64,000 nt of DNA from Acinetobacter sp. WCHAc010034 (GCF_001696615.3 NZ_CP032279.1:992001-1056000); one strand, 5' to 3'; shown: positions 35,773 to 45,090, counted from the stretch's first letter. The notes: generated from the letters alone by a model not told the origin. Program-made: numbers and translations.

Positions 35773-36327
35773 ATGAAAAATCAACTCCGAATTATTGGCG
35801 GTGACTGGAAGCGCCGCCAGCTTCCTTTTGCCAGCATTGACGGGCTGCGCCCAACCCCTGACCGTGTCCGCGAAACCCTGTTCAACTGGCTGATGTGGGA
35901 TATTCAAAATGCGCAGGTTCTGGATATTTGCGCAGGCTCCGGCGCATTGAGCTTTGAAGCGCTGTCGCGCGGCGCGGCCCAAGTGGTGATGATTGAGCCC
36001 GACCGCACACAGGCCAAGTTTTTAATCGACAACCTGCAGCTGCTGAAAGTCACCGCGCAGCATGCCAAGCTGAAAACCGCCACAGCGCAGCAGGCGCTTC
36101 CTGCCCTGAAAGAGCAGTTTGATGTGGTGTTTTTAGACCCGCCCTACAGCCTTGACCTTTGGGAAACGCTGGCGCAGCTAGCTGACCCGGCTATTAAAGC
36201 CAATGCCTTGATCTATGTTGAAGCTGACCGGGACTTGTCCCAGCTGAAGCTGCCGGCGACCTGGAAGCAGATTAAAGAAACCAAGGCCGGCACAGTGCGC
36301 GCTGGGCTGTTTCAAAAAATAGTTTAA
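35773..36327 (+). CDS. rsmD: 16S rRNA (guanine-966-N2)-methyltransferase RsmD
   Basis: A 184-residue Rossmann-type methyltransferase that modifies G966 of 16S rRNA. RIIGGDWKRRQLPF and GLRPTPDRVRETLFNWL form the N-terminal part, the SAM loop is VLDICAGSGALSFEALSRGA, and the catalytic motif IV is FLDPPYS. It starts three bases after the PBP2 stop and so shares its transcript. Confidence 0.95.
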   Translation: MKNQLRIIGGDWKRRQLPFASIDGLRPTPDRVRETLFNWLMWDIQNAQVLDICAGSGALSFEALSRGAAQVVMIEPDRTQAKFLIDNLQLLKVTAQHAKLKTATAQQALPALKEQFDVVFLDPPYSLDLWETLAQLADPAIKANALIYVEADRDLSQLKLPATWKQIKETKAGTVRAGLFQKIV

Positions 36328-36424
36328 CTGGCCCATTTTAGACAGCCGGCAGATTCAGGGCCGCCCTGATCCGGGGCAAAATAAGCTTCAGATATATAAT
36401 ACCCGCCACGGCAAGGATGCCGAG

Positions 36425-36456
36425 CAGGCGCAATAAAAGGCTTTTGCCTGTTTTTT
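36425..36456 (+). terminator. Probable terminator after rsmD
   Basis: CAGGC pairs with GCCTG, enclosing AAAA-GGC-TTTT, and TTTTTTAT follows. It is about 100 bases after the rsmD stop. The stem has an internal bulge. Confidence 0.45.
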
Positions 36457-36540
36457 ATGAACTGCGGGAATTTCCCAAACAGGTCTTGCCTATGCAAAAG
36501 GCGTTTAACCGCTTAAAGGAAAAATCAGGCTGCGCAGGCG

Positions 36541-36960
36541 CTAAAACACATAATTCCAGAACAGCCGGATGATTTGCCCGCGGTCATATGGAAAATTTGA
36601 CAGATATTCATAGCCAACGCTGTGGCGCTGATTAACGCGGAACTCCATGCCGTAGCCGAATGAAACCGCAAAATCCTGCAGGCCGATCTGCTCGGACTGG
36701 CCGGACAGAAACTTATTCTTTGCGCCATCGGTTTCGTAAGCAGTGTAGTTATAAATTTTTACAATTTCATTTTCAAAGAATAGGTTTTCTACCAATCCGT
36801 AATCCTGCGCATCCTGTGCGGTTTTCGAAGCCAGCGCGCGCTGCTCCTGCTCATGCAGGCCTTGCAGGCTTTCATCCATTACAACAACGCCTTCCTGCTC
36901 CTGCGCCGCCGCGCTGCCGGCAGACAAGCCAAGCATGACCCAAACCGCCAATGCTTTCAT
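36541..36960 (-). CDS. Small exported hypothetical protein
   Basis: The ATG of MKALAVWVMLGLSAGSAAAQ has AGGG about six bases upstream and gives 139 residues; a start ten codons upstream is possible. After a signal peptide there is a Glu/Gln-rich helix (LQGLHEQEQRALASKTAQD), then beta-like segments (FAVSFGYGMEFRVNQRHSVG) ending in NYVF. The terminal Phe and alternating pattern suggest an outer-membrane or periplasmic beta protein. The family is not recognised. Confidence 0.6.
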   Translation of the reverse strand: MKALAVWVMLGLSAGSAAAQEQEGVVVMDESLQGLHEQEQRALASKTAQDAQDYGLVENLFFENEIVKIYNYTAYETDGAKNKFLSGQSEQIGLQDFAVSFGYGMEFRVNQRHSVGYEYLSNFPYDRGQIIRLFWNYVF

Positions 36961-37294
36961 AACAGCCCTGATAAAATAAGATATGCCCATGCTAACTTAA
37001 ATTTTCTGAAATTTTAATTACTTATTCGGCTCTGCCTGCGGTTTCCGGCAAGCCTCCTGACCTGCTCCGCCAGTACGGCGCAAACTGCGCCAGCTGCAGG
37101 AATTGGCCCTGCATGAATCTGCACGCCGCGGACAGCCTCAGTACGTGCTTGCATAATACGGTACAGGACGGCGCTGTCCAGCAGCTGCACAGGCTTCAAT
37201 AAGCCGTTTTTTAGGCATTCAGCAAACCCTGAGCAAAACAGGCGCCGCAAAAATTTATACAATACCGCACTTCTTCATCTCCCCCATCTCACTT
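36961..37294. other. Intergenic region
   Basis: A 334-base gap lies between two divergent small envelope genes. An 82-codon frame at 37014-37262 on the minus strand lacks a ribosome site and a protein-like composition. I see no RNA gene or clear terminator. Confidence 0.4.
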
Positions 37295-37630
37295 ATGAAA
37301 TTGCCCGCCGCATTTGCTGGAGCTATTCTTTTGACGGGCTGCCCGCTTGGCGCGTCACAGGACATTAAAAATGCTGAAAAACTGCTGGCAGACTTTCAGT
37401 GCAATAAGATTGAAAGCGCGCAAATGGCGCACAGCCCGATTACCGCCTATCATGAGCAGTCGCTGCACGGCGCCAGGCAAAAGGCTGAGCAATATATTCA
37501 AAGCTATAAAAATGGCGAAAAGCTGTTTACGATACCGCTTTCCGCCGTCATTGAGCAGCAGTACAGCATTTATAAAGAAGCCTGCCAAAATTTAGGCGGC
37601 GTCCATCAAAATATTTTGGATGAAAACTAA
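37295..37630 (+). CDS. Small lipoprotein, hypothetical
   Basis: A 111-residue product with lipobox AILLTGC (Cys at residue 16). The mature part has Cys at about 36 and 97, which could form a disulfide, and helical stretches (HGARQKAEQYIQSYKNGEK). No ribosome site is obvious, but the lipobox and intact frame support a real gene. No family is recognised. Confidence 0.55.
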   Translation: MKLPAAFAGAILLTGCPLGASQDIKNAEKLLADFQCNKIESAQMAHSPITAYHEQSLHGARQKAEQYIQSYKNGEKLFTIPLSAVIEQQYSIYKEACQNLGGVHQNILDEN

Positions 37631-37751
37631 ACTTTTAAATGGGCGCTTTCCCAGCCGTGAAAGCTTGATTTTTCCTGCAACATGCAGCATTGTGCTGCAG
37701 TTTGACACAGCCGCCGAATGCAGCGGCTGCGCAACCTTCACCTGAAATGCC

Positions 37752-38357
37752 TTATTCGGCAGAATAGTAGCGGCTGTCTACGCTGAAATCTTCAGGAAAT
37801 TTCGGGCTGATTTGCGCATAAAACTGCATAATTTCCGCCATGTCTTTTTCATAATCGCCTGTAGGATAAACAATTTTTCCTACACCGGTTTTTTTCTTCT
37901 CATAATCCATATAGGCCAGCGCAATCGGCACGCCCGCATTCAGCGCAACATGGTAAAAGCCGGTTTTCCACTGTTCCTGCTTCGCGCGCGTTCCTTCCGG
38001 CGTGACCAGCATAACCAGTTCAGCATGCTCCTTGAACAGGTTGGTCATCACCTCAACCATGCTTAAGCGCTGCGCGCCTTCCGCCTTCGGGCTGCGGTCA
38101 ATTCCAATGCCGCCCATAGCGCGGACAAAAGGCCCAAACGGAAGCTTCATATAGCTGTCTTTAATGGTCAGGCGGACATTCACCCCCAAGGCTTTCAAGG
38201 CTAAGCGCGCATACAGCGCATCCCAGTTGCTGGTATGCGGCGCCGCAATCATGACGCACTGCGCCAAATCCAGCGGCCAATGGTTATCCAGTTCCCAGCC
38301 CATCAAATTCAGGCTTTGCTCAGCTAATTTTTCAAACACCCAATGCACCATATACAC
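37752..38357 (-). CDS. Lysophospholipid acyltransferase-like protein (PlsC fold)
   Basis: A 201-residue acyltransferase. The HX4D catalytic motif is in IAAPHTSNWDALYAR, the phosphate-binding EGTR in LVTPEGTRAKQEQW, and IGIDRSPKAEG fits motif II. The family transfers an acyl group to a lysophosphatidic acid or a related lipid. It is shorter than PlsC of E. coli (245 residues) and resembles the short family often found alone in Acinetobacter. It could act on membrane phospholipids or an ornithine- or sulfo-lipid; the substrate is not clear. Confidence 0.8.
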   Translation of the reverse strand: MYMVHWVFEKLAEQSLNLMGWELDNHWPLDLAQCVMIAAPHTSNWDALYARLALKALGVNVRLTIKDSYMKLPFGPFVRAMGGIGIDRSPKAEGAQRLSMVEVMTNLFKEHAELVMLVTPEGTRAKQEQWKTGFYHVALNAGVPIALAYMDYEKKKTGVGKIVYPTGDYEKDMAEIMQFYAQISPKFPEDFSVDSRYYSAE

Positions 38358-38615
38358 ATTTATCTGGCGCTGATTCTAACTGCGCTGGAAAAATTAGATA
38401 GACCAAAAAGGTCAATAAACCAGCAATTAATTTATAAATGTATAAAATCATTAGTCAGGAAAAACTCCCCAGCCGGCGCTGCGCCTGATTGAAATGCAGG
38501 CCGCCGCGCGCGTTTTCCCGACTTAATCAATGCGCAGGCATTACAAGAATACTCTAGCCATTTTTTAATCTTTTTAGTAACTTAAATCCATCAAATGATA
38601 AAAAGGCCGATTTGA

Positions 38616-39101
38616 ATGAAAAAGACTTTCCTTATGCTTGCACTCTCAAGCGTTGCGCTGGCAGCCTGTTCCAAGCCTGAAACCCCGAATTCCGCCGCGC
38701 CTGCCGCCAGCGCTGCTGCGCAGCCTGCAAGCGAAGCATCTGCGCCGGCCAGCACTCTGCCTGCTGGCGATACAGCTGAAACTTCTCTGGACTGGGCTGG
38801 AAAATACAAGGGCGTATTGCCTTGCGCTGACTGCGAAGGCATCGAAATGGAGCTTGAGCTGAAGTCTGACAAAACCTATGAACTTACAGAAGAATACCTC
38901 GGCAAAGGCAAAGGAAACGAATTCAAGACCAAAGGCGCTTTCAGTTTTGACGCTAAAAATCCATCGGTCATTACACTGGATCAGGCCGCCGATAAGCGCA
39001 AATTCTTTATCGGGGAAAATTTTGCAGAAGTCCGCGACATTGAAACCGGCGAGGCGATTGAAACGCAGCTGAATTACAAGCTGGACAAAGAGCTGAATTA
39101 A
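38616..39101 (+). CDS. NlpE-like copper-resistance/stress lipoprotein
   Basis: A 161-residue lipoprotein with lipobox VALAAC (Cys 18), an Ala/Pro/Ser linker (residues 20-55), and the NlpE N-terminal barrel: LDWAGKYKGVLPCADCEGIE, with the CxxC pair, then LELKSDKTYELTEEYL and NPSVITLDQA. E. coli NlpE senses surface contact or lipoprotein stress and signals through Cpx. The C-terminal OB domain of the E. coli protein is missing, as in many short homologues. Confidence 0.85.
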   Translation: MKKTFLMLALSSVALAACSKPETPNSAAPAASAAAQPASEASAPASTLPAGDTAETSLDWAGKYKGVLPCADCEGIEMELELKSDKTYELTEEYLGKGKGNEFKTKGAFSFDAKNPSVITLDQAADKRKFFIGENFAEVRDIETGEAIETQLNYKLDKELN

Positions 39102-39112
39102 GCGCCCGTTTG

Positions 39113-39146
39113 CAAAAAAAAGCTCCGGTTTCCGGGGCTTTTTTAT
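39113..39146 (+). terminator. Terminator after the NlpE-like gene
   Basis: AAGCTCCGG-ttt-CCGGGGCTT, then TTTTTA, 12 bases after the stop; one non-Watson-Crick pair in the stem. Confidence 0.8.
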
Positions 39147-39304
39147 TGAATACATAAATGAAATTTCAACTTATTAAACTTTAATCATTGATTAAAACAG
39201 AATAATTATTCTTCACCCTCCTCATTTGAGGATATTCAAAAACGTCCGCCTCCCCCTAATATCGGTTTCACAATCTCACATAAAAATATATTGAGGGAAA
39301 GACG

Positions 39305-40576
39305 ATGAAAAGAACAATACTTGTTTTGTCCTTAGCTGCATTATTAACAGCATGCGGAGGCAGCTCTGACGACGACTCATCTTCAAACGGCAACCCGCAG
39401 CCTACTACTAAAACCGGCGTACTCTCTGATGGACCAGTCAGCGGCGTTAAATATATTTCGCGCAATGCCCAAGGCAACACGACGCATGAAGGCACAACCA
39501 GCGCATCTGAAAATGAAGCTGAAAAAGGCTTATTCCAGTATGAAGACGGCGATACCATTTCATTCTATGTAGGCGGCATCCAAATTGGAGAAACCGTCAA
39601 TGCGAAGGCCCAAATTACCCCGCTTGACCTTTATCAAGATACAAATGAAAATGCCGAAACTGCCCGCGTCAATGTGATGATTTTCCTGCAGTCGCTGGAT
39701 GCCGACCAAGACCATACTAACGGCATTGAAATTTCTCAGGCAACTGTAGATGCGCTGGCAGATAAAACTATCGATTTCACCCTGCCTACAGAATCCTTTG
39801 AAGAAGACGCCACCTTGGCGCTGGCCATTGAAGCCGCCGGCACAGAGCTGGTTTCAGAGCAGGATGCAAAAAACAACTTCTTTGATTCCTTCCTTAAAGA
39901 CCATACTGGGGCATGGCTCTTAGAAGATCAGGCTACAGGCACGAAAACTGTGCTCTACATTGACGGCACAACCAGCGGTGAAGATGATGAAAAAGCCTTC
40001 CATTTCACGCTGGGCGAAGTCGGCCCTGCAGAGACAGATGGCTCAGGCGAATCCGGCATAGAAGTGGGCCAAATGACATGGAACGCAGCGAATGGCGATC
40101 TGGACAGTTTGGATGGCTTCGAAATTGACAGCAATGGCGAATGGGGCCTGTCCGATCCTGAAGCACAGCTGAAACTGCTGTACGGCAGCGCCAAAGGCAA
40201 GCTGCTGCTGAAGGAAGGTGACCAGTCCTATGAATTTACTAAAATTGAAAATACAGCAGGCAGCCTCGACGGCTCATGGAAACTCAACGGTCAAATCGCT
40301 TCTTTCTTCACAGACGGCTCTTATATTCAGATTTCAACCAATGCTTATGGTGCATGCGATGAAGGCATTGAGTCTGGAACCTATTCGGCAGCAAATGGCG
40401 TCTTGGCGGCTACAGCGGTGCAATACGATACCAATGGATGCGCAGGCCTAGTGGACACATGGGGCGACATCTCTGCTCAGGAATATGAACTGTACTCATT
40501 CACCTATACTTTAGACGGCGACCTTCTCCACATTACGAATGCCGATGACCAAAGCGCGGAAATGCAGCGCTTCTAA
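39305..40576 (+). CDS. Acidic surface lipoprotein, hypothetical
   Basis: A 423-residue protein with lipobox AALLTAC (Cys 17), followed by an acidic Ser/Asp run (GGSSDDDSSSNGNPQP). The body is acidic and threonine/serine/glycine-rich, with repeated patterns such as GSLDGSWKLNGQIAS and AANGDLDSLDGFEID that suggest beta domains. It contains DQDHTNGIEISQ, a calcium-type Asp-rich loop. The family is not recognised. It is likely exposed on the cell surface or in the periplasm, and is transcribed alone with its own terminator. Confidence 0.7.
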   Translation: MKRTILVLSLAALLTACGGSSDDDSSSNGNPQPTTKTGVLSDGPVSGVKYISRNAQGNTTHEGTTSASENEAEKGLFQYEDGDTISFYVGGIQIGETVNAKAQITPLDLYQDTNENAETARVNVMIFLQSLDADQDHTNGIEISQATVDALADKTIDFTLPTESFEEDATLALAIEAAGTELVSEQDAKNNFFDSFLKDHTGAWLLEDQATGTKTVLYIDGTTSGEDDEKAFHFTLGEVGPAETDGSGESGIEVGQMTWNAANGDLDSLDGFEIDSNGEWGLSDPEAQLKLLYGSAKGKLLLKEGDQSYEFTKIENTAGSLDGSWKLNGQIASFFTDGSYIQISTNAYGACDEGIESGTYSAANGVLAATAVQYDTNGCAGLVDTWGDISAQEYELYSFTYTLDGDLLHITNADDQSAEMQRF

Positions 40577-40621
40577 AGCCGGCGGCTGCTTTTAACGCAG
40601 TTCCTTCAAGCCCGCAATTTT

Positions 40622-40650
40622 AAGACCTTGGACAGCCAAGGTCTTTTTTA
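40622..40650 (+). terminator. Terminator after the acidic lipoprotein gene
   Basis: AAGACCTTG-gacagc-CAAGGTCTT plus a T-run. Its end overlaps the stop codon of the leftward LuxR-type gene. Confidence 0.82.
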
Positions 40651-41799
40651 GCATACATGTTCAAAATTAATCGTCATGCCCATCAGCTTATGCAACAGTT
40701 CGGCCTGTGAATTGCACTGCAGCTTTCCATAGATATTTTTGACGTAGGTCCGCACCGAACTTAAAGTCAGATTGCAATGCACGGCTATTTTTTCCAGATT
40801 TGACCCGTTTACAAACAGTTCGCAAATTTCGCACTCTCTGGGCGATAAGGTATAAATTTCCTTTAAATACGGCGTTGCCAGCGCATACTGCTGCCCGACT
40901 TCTGAAATAAAAAGCACGGCATAATTTTTATCCTTTAAATTTTCAAAGCGCTCAATGCTGCTGAATGGCGTAGCCGTCAGCATAAACTGCTGGCCATTCT
41001 GATGATTGACCGCCAGCACACCGCCAATATCCTCGGTATTTTTGCGGCTTTCCAGCAGCGTGGTTTGAATCAGCTGCTCAAATTTCTGCTGATACATGCG
41101 CGCCATAAAGATCCGGTTCTGCGCGTCAAATTCAAAAATTTTACTGTGCTCCAGCAGCTGCTGCGCGCGCTGATTAGCATAGTACAGCGTCCGCTTTTCA
41201 TCAATCAAAATAATGCCGACTTTAATGGCATCCAGCACGCGGTATAAATTTTTATTTTCAATTCGGGCAAAGCTGAGCTGCTTATGGATTTGCAGGGCGC
41301 GCCGGATATGCACGCCTATTCTTTTGAGAAAATCCAGCTCGTCCTGTGCAAAAGCGGGCTGTTCAGATGCCCTGTGTATGCCCAGAACAGACCAGCGGTA
41401 TTCGCCATGATCCAGCAGCACTCCGGCAATATAGCTGATGCCGGTGATTTTCAGGCATTTTTCATAGAAAATAAACTCATCAGAATTGGACAGCTGTGCA
41501 TAGCCGCTCAGATCCTGATGAATCACTCCGCCTACGCCCTGCTGCTTCCATAGCGGAATATGCAGCGCCATATCAATCAGCCTGACCTGCTCATCCTGAT
41601 AGGCGTCCAAGCCGGCTTGCGGAATATTAAAGGCGTGCTCAAAGTCATAATTAGGATTCAGCCGGTCCAAGGCTGTCAAAACCGCGGTTTTGCTTTGCGT
41701 AAACTCGACTATCTGACGGATCACTTCAGGCCACAGCGAAGCATCCAAGGCTGCATCATACACTGTGCCAATAATCTTATTTTCCATTTCCTGATCCAT
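40648..41799 (-). CDS. LuxR-family transcriptional regulator
   Basis: A 383-residue regulator. The C-terminal 65 residues are a LuxR/FixJ-type helix-turn-helix (LSPRECEICELFVNGSNLEK, SSVRTYVKNIYGKLQC). The N-terminal part (about 1-170) looks like a GAF- or PAS-like sensory fold, and a PAS-like region (GIILIDEKRTLYYANQRAQ) lies around 195-220. There is no phosphoreceiver domain. Effector and targets are unknown; the gene stands alone before the ter block. Related proteins in Acinetobacter respond to small molecules. Confidence 0.85.
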   Translation of the reverse strand: MDQEMENKIIGTVYDAALDASLWPEVIRQIVEFTQSKTAVLTALDRLNPNYDFEHAFNIPQAGLDAYQDEQVRLIDMALHIPLWKQQGVGGVIHQDLSGYAQLSNSDEFIFYEKCLKITGISYIAGVLLDHGEYRWSVLGIHRASEQPAFAQDELDFLKRIGVHIRRALQIHKQLSFARIENKNLYRVLDAIKVGIILIDEKRTLYYANQRAQQLLEHSKIFEFDAQNRIFMARMYQQKFEQLIQTTLLESRKNTEDIGGVLAVNHQNGQQFMLTATPFSSIERFENLKDKNYAVLFISEVGQQYALATPYLKEIYTLSPRECEICELFVNGSNLEKIAVHCNLTLSSVRTYVKNIYGKLQCNSQAELLHKLMGMTINFEHVC

Positions 41800-41891
41800 T
41801 TGGCTCCGCCCCTTTATTTATTATTCTTGATTAAGCATAAACCTAAGCGCGCCAAAGTCAAAAAAGGGTGAATTGTTGATTAATCGCAGCG

Positions 41892-41923
41892 AAAAAAATC
41901 CCTGCCGAAAGCAGGGATTTTTC
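41892..41923. terminator. Orphan bidirectional terminator
   Basis: AAAATCCCTGC-cgaaa-GCAGGGATTTTT with A- and T-runs lies 90 bases upstream of the LuxR-type gene start. No gene ends next to it on either strand, so it may be a relic or belong to an unseen transcript. Confidence 0.65.
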
Positions 41924-42345
41924 ATGAACCGGGTTCAGCAGATGAATTACATCATGCTTTACGACAGCTTAAGACCATGCATGAATTTAAAATAGTTTTT
42001 TCATTAAAATTATTAACGTATGTATTCATCTAGCAGGACATTGATTTTTTGTAAGCAAATGTCTTTCAATTATCCATTAGCCAAATATTATGCTTAAGGA
42101 TATGAAAGTTAAACTGTTAAAAGAAAGAATAGGCTGTACATACAGACTTCCACACTGGAGCACCTCCCGCTGCCGTAAAATTTCGGAAATACAGATCATG
42201 ATTCTCAGCATGCAGCTGGAATGCTGATGATGAGCCAGTATCCGGAAAACAGCTCAAATATAAATTGACAGGCATATTCAAAAAGGGAGAACCGCCAGGC
42301 ATATGATTGCTTATAGATGACGATGCTTGCCGCTGTGCATAACTT

Positions 42346-42374
42346 AAAAAACCCAAGGCGGGCTTGGGTTTTTT
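42346..42374 (-). terminator. Terminator of the leftward ter operon
   Basis: AAAAAACCCAAG-gcgg-GCTTGGGTTTTTT lies 15 bases past the last ter gene and has T-runs on both strands. Confidence 0.85.
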
Positions 42375-42388
42375 ACGCTTTATCCTGC

Positions 42389-42976
42389 TTACAATAAAGG
42401 CAGAACTGACGGAATAATATCGTGAATCGTTTTACCGTTGCATGATTCGCCAAGCGCTGACATTTTCCAGGCGCCGTCATGGCGGTAAACTTTCGCAATA
42501 ATCAGCGCGGTATACTTGCCTTTTGCCGACAAATTGTATTTCGCAATTTCAGTATTGCTTGTTTCATCTACTACACGGCAAAAAGCATTTTCAACTTTTT
42601 CAAATGTCTGCCCGCGAAAGCTGCTGATTGTAAATACAATAGATTTTACTTGCGGCGGCACGCGCGCAAGATCAACAAAGATTTTTTCATCATCGCCGTC
42701 GCCTTCACCGGTTAAATTGTCCCCAGAATGGCTGATGCTGCCATCGCGGCTGCGCAATTGCGCAAACCAGACATTGTCCAGCGGCTGCTTGGCTTCATCA
42801 AATAAAATTGCCGATGCATCCAAATCAATTGAAGAGCCGCCTCCGCCAAATAAGCCTCCCATGAAGCCGCCGCCTTTAGCGACATCCCATCCGGCGCCAA
42901 GATATATCCGCGTCAATGATGCGCCGTCTGCCTTGGCAAGAGAAATTTTCTGCCCTTTTACTAAGCTAATACCCAT
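42389..42976 (-). CDS. TerD-family stress protein, TerZ/TerX type
   Basis: A 195-residue TerD-fold protein (calcium-binding beta sandwich). Core motifs are LVKGQKISLAKADG, GWDVAKGGG, IDLDASAILFDE, SHSGDNLTGEGDGDDEKIFV and YRHDGAWKMSALGE. A hydrophobic glycine-rich insertion (GGFMGGLFGGGGSS) sits between GWD and DLD, as in the TerX protein of this cluster and TerZ-like proteins. The acidic GDNxTGxGDGDDE loop binds calcium in known members. It is the last gene of the terA-terD-terC-terE-terF-AIM24 block, 12 bases after the AIM24 gene. The exact paralogue name is uncertain. Confidence 0.85.
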   Translation of the reverse strand: MGISLVKGQKISLAKADGASLTRIYLGAGWDVAKGGGFMGGLFGGGGSSIDLDASAILFDEAKQPLDNVWFAQLRSRDGSISHSGDNLTGEGDGDDEKIFVDLARVPPQVKSIVFTISSFRGQTFEKVENAFCRVVDETSNTEIAKYNLSAKGKYTALIIAKVYRHDGAWKMSALGESCNGKTIHDIIPSVLPLL

Positions 42977-42988
42977 ATCTGTACCCTT

Positions 42989-43708
42989 TTACCTGCTATT
43001 GTTATTTAAATTTAAAACTGACGCGAGCCATGTAACATAGTTCTTGCGGTTTCTTGAGCAAATGACCACCTTGCCATTCCCCCTGAACTTCAGCACCATT
43101 CCCTCACCGCTGGTCACGCTGTTAAATAGATTGCCCATCAAGCCCCGGTTTTGTGAACTTGGCAAGCCGATGCTGTAGCTTAAGCTTGAATCCCACGCGA
43201 CAACATGGCCATTGTCTATAGTGGTTTCACCATTTTGCGCGCTGACATCTACTTCCAGCAAAGTTCCGCAGCCTGAAATGCAGAGCTGGCCTTGTCCAGC
43301 AGTTTCCATCACCACAAAACCGCCATTGCCGCCGAACAGGCTTCCGCCAATATTGGTTTGCACTTTCGCGCTTACATTGACATGCTCTGTCGCCGCGACA
43401 AATGCGCCATCTGACAGCACATACTGGTTCTGGCCTATGTCCAGGATTTGCATATCGCCATCCAGATTCGGCGAAAGCAGGCACTGCCCGTTTCCAAATG
43501 AAGCTTTTATTTCCTGCTGGAACAGGGATTCACCCGTAGTGAAGCGGCGCATAAAAGACTGGAATAAGCCGCCCCTGAGCGACCCGCCCAGTTCAAGATT
43601 CGCTTCCATCATGACCATGGCGTCAGATTCACAGAAGATTTTTTCTCCTTTCTGCAAATCCACCAGCAGGAATGGTTCCGGGCTGCCAGCCAATTGAAAA
43701 TTCGCCAT
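42989..43708 (-). CDS. AIM24/TIGR00266-like protein
   Basis: A 239-residue beta-rich protein with the AIM24 (tryptophan RNA-binding attenuator-like) fold: PFLLVDLQKGEKIFCESDAM at the start, SLRGGLFQSFMRRFTTGESLF, LFGGNGGFVVMETAGQGQ, GHVVAWDSSLSYSIG and VICSRNRKNY near the end. AIM24-like proteins occur in ter loci and are thought to assemble as trimers or associate with membranes; no enzyme activity is known. It lies between terF and the last TerD-family gene with nine- and twelve-base gaps, so it is part of the operon. Confidence 0.85.
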   Translation of the reverse strand: MANFQLAGSPEPFLLVDLQKGEKIFCESDAMVMMEANLELGGSLRGGLFQSFMRRFTTGESLFQQEIKASFGNGQCLLSPNLDGDMQILDIGQNQYVLSDGAFVAATEHVNVSAKVQTNIGGSLFGGNGGFVVMETAGQGQLCISGCGTLLEVDVSAQNGETTIDNGHVVAWDSSLSYSIGLPSSQNRGLMGNLFNSVTSGEGMVLKFRGNGKVVICSRNRKNYVTWLASVLNLNNNSR

Positions 43709-43717
43709 GTTGTATCC

Positions 43718-45046
43718 TTATTTCGGAATGATATTTTGAAGTTTGGCTTCTTTCAGCCAGAGAGGGAACTCCTGCAGCAGCAGGTCATACAGCTGGCTTT
43801 CAGGCATGCTGTGAATATTATCCATTTCAAAAAAACTGCAGTTGTCTACAGCGCGCCCAGCCATCGTATCAAGCTGCTCCAAGACGCCATAATTGCGGCC
43901 GCCAATGCCGACGAATTGCCAAAAAATCGGATAATTCGAAGCATGTTTCAAAATCTGCTTAATTTTCCGGGTTTCTGACACGCCGCCATCAGAAATAAAT
44001 ACGATATAAACCGGGAGCTGGGATGGACTGATTTTGGTAAAATATTCAACCGCGCTTTCAAGCACCGCAGGCTCATTGTTATAGCGGGCGCCGGCATTCC
44101 ATTTTTTGTGCCCGCCTTGCTCAGTTTCAATATAATTCTTTAAATTGCTTAAGCTTACGTCACTCAGACGCAAGGCTTTCTCAGCAAAAGCCCAGCATTC
44201 AAAGCTTCCGTCATCATCAAAATTAACAGCCAAGGGCATGATGCGGTCCAGAACTTTTTGCACATCGCCGTTTTTATACTGATTTGACATGGAGCCGGAA
44301 TAATCCAGAATCAAGGCCACCCGGGCTTTAGCGCCAATCAGGCTGTTCTTTTCCAAGCTGATCAAGGATTTTTTGGCCAAATCAATCAAATGCGGCGCAG
44401 TTTTTTCTATTTTATCCAGCACAACGCGCTTTTTCAGATCAATTACGGATGCTGCCGGCGCAGACTGCTGCGCTGCAGAAGGATACAGCTCAGCGCCCTC
44501 CTCCGCGGCGACTTCACCGCCAAAATGCTCGACTAATGCTTTTAATCCGCCATTGAAGCCTTGGCCAATGGCGGCCATGCGCCAAAGACCGCCCTTGCAG
44601 TAAATTTCAGTCAGCATAATGGCTTTTTCCAGATTAAACTGACTGGAATCCAATTTATATTGCGCCAGCACCTGCCCTTGCTGGCTTAAAATTTCCACAC
44701 AGGCATCCATCAAGTCATGCATGGTTGAATTCACCGCATCTGCGGTTGCGCAGATGACAAAGCGGTGAATTTCTGCAGGATTGGCTTTGCTTAAGTCAAA
44801 ATGGAAAAAATGCGATTCTGATTCAGCCCGGTACTCAACCTCATGCTGCGGAGATTTTGGCTGGTTATAGAAAATCATATAATCATCATGGAAAAGCCGG
44901 TCATCCATGCCAATGCCGAAACAGGAAATATCAACCGGAAAATCCGCTTTGGCCACTATTTTTACGGTAAAAACCTGTCCATTCTGAATAAGCTTATCTA
45001 ATGCTATTTTCTGGCCTGAAATTAAATTCATTGTTATTCTGCTCAA
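43718..45046 (-). CDS. terF: TerF-like protein, TerD domain fused to vWA domain
   Basis: A 442-residue protein. The N-terminal 190 residues are a diverged TerD domain (ISGQKIALDKLI, DYMIFYNQPKSPQHEVEYR, AIMLTEIYCKGGLWRMAAIG, GFNGGLKALVEHFG). Residues about 225-440 are a von Willebrand A domain with MIDAS motif ALILDYSGSMSNQYKNG and the later SDGGVSETRK. TerF of plasmid R478 has the same two-domain plan. The vWA part can bind a metal and a partner protein, so the protein may link TerD-type proteins to the TerY/kinase side. It is separated from terE by an 87-base gap with a perfect hairpin. Confidence 0.9.
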   Translation of the reverse strand: MSRITMNLISGQKIALDKLIQNGQVFTVKIVAKADFPVDISCFGIGMDDRLFHDDYMIFYNQPKSPQHEVEYRAESESHFFHFDLSKANPAEIHRFVICATADAVNSTMHDLMDACVEILSQQGQVLAQYKLDSSQFNLEKAIMLTEIYCKGGLWRMAAIGQGFNGGLKALVEHFGGEVAAEEGAELYPSAAQQSAPAASVIDLKKRVVLDKIEKTAPHLIDLAKKSLISLEKNSLIGAKARVALILDYSGSMSNQYKNGDVQKVLDRIMPLAVNFDDDGSFECWAFAEKALRLSDVSLSNLKNYIETEQGGHKKWNAGARYNNEPAVLESAVEYFTKISPSQLPVYIVFISDGGVSETRKIKQILKHASNYPIFWQFVGIGGRNYGVLEQLDTMAGRAVDNCSFFEMDNIHSMPESQLYDLLLQEFPLWLKEAKLQNIIPK

Positions 45047-45090
45047 TTCTAGTACTTAAAAATAATCTTAAATTCAGGATTAAAATCACT

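Larger units (their letters stand above)
41800..42388. other. Intergenic region between LuxR-type gene and ter block
   Basis: About 590 AT-rich bases contain two terminators (41892-41923 and 42346-42374) and no supported gene. A 79-codon minus-strand frame at 42117-42356 begins inside the second terminator and is unlikely to be intact. The LuxR-type promoter should lie just to the right of 41799. Confidence 0.5.

Noticed and set aside
37014..37262. 82-codon minus-strand frame between two small envelope genes
   Set aside because: No ribosome site, no signal or fold-like pattern, and a composition that fits non-coding DNA.
42117..42356. 79-codon minus-strand frame with faint likeness to a B-lectin repeat
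   Set aside because: It begins inside the ter operon terminator, lacks a ribosome site and has no full motif; the likeness to the lectin pattern is too weak to annotate.
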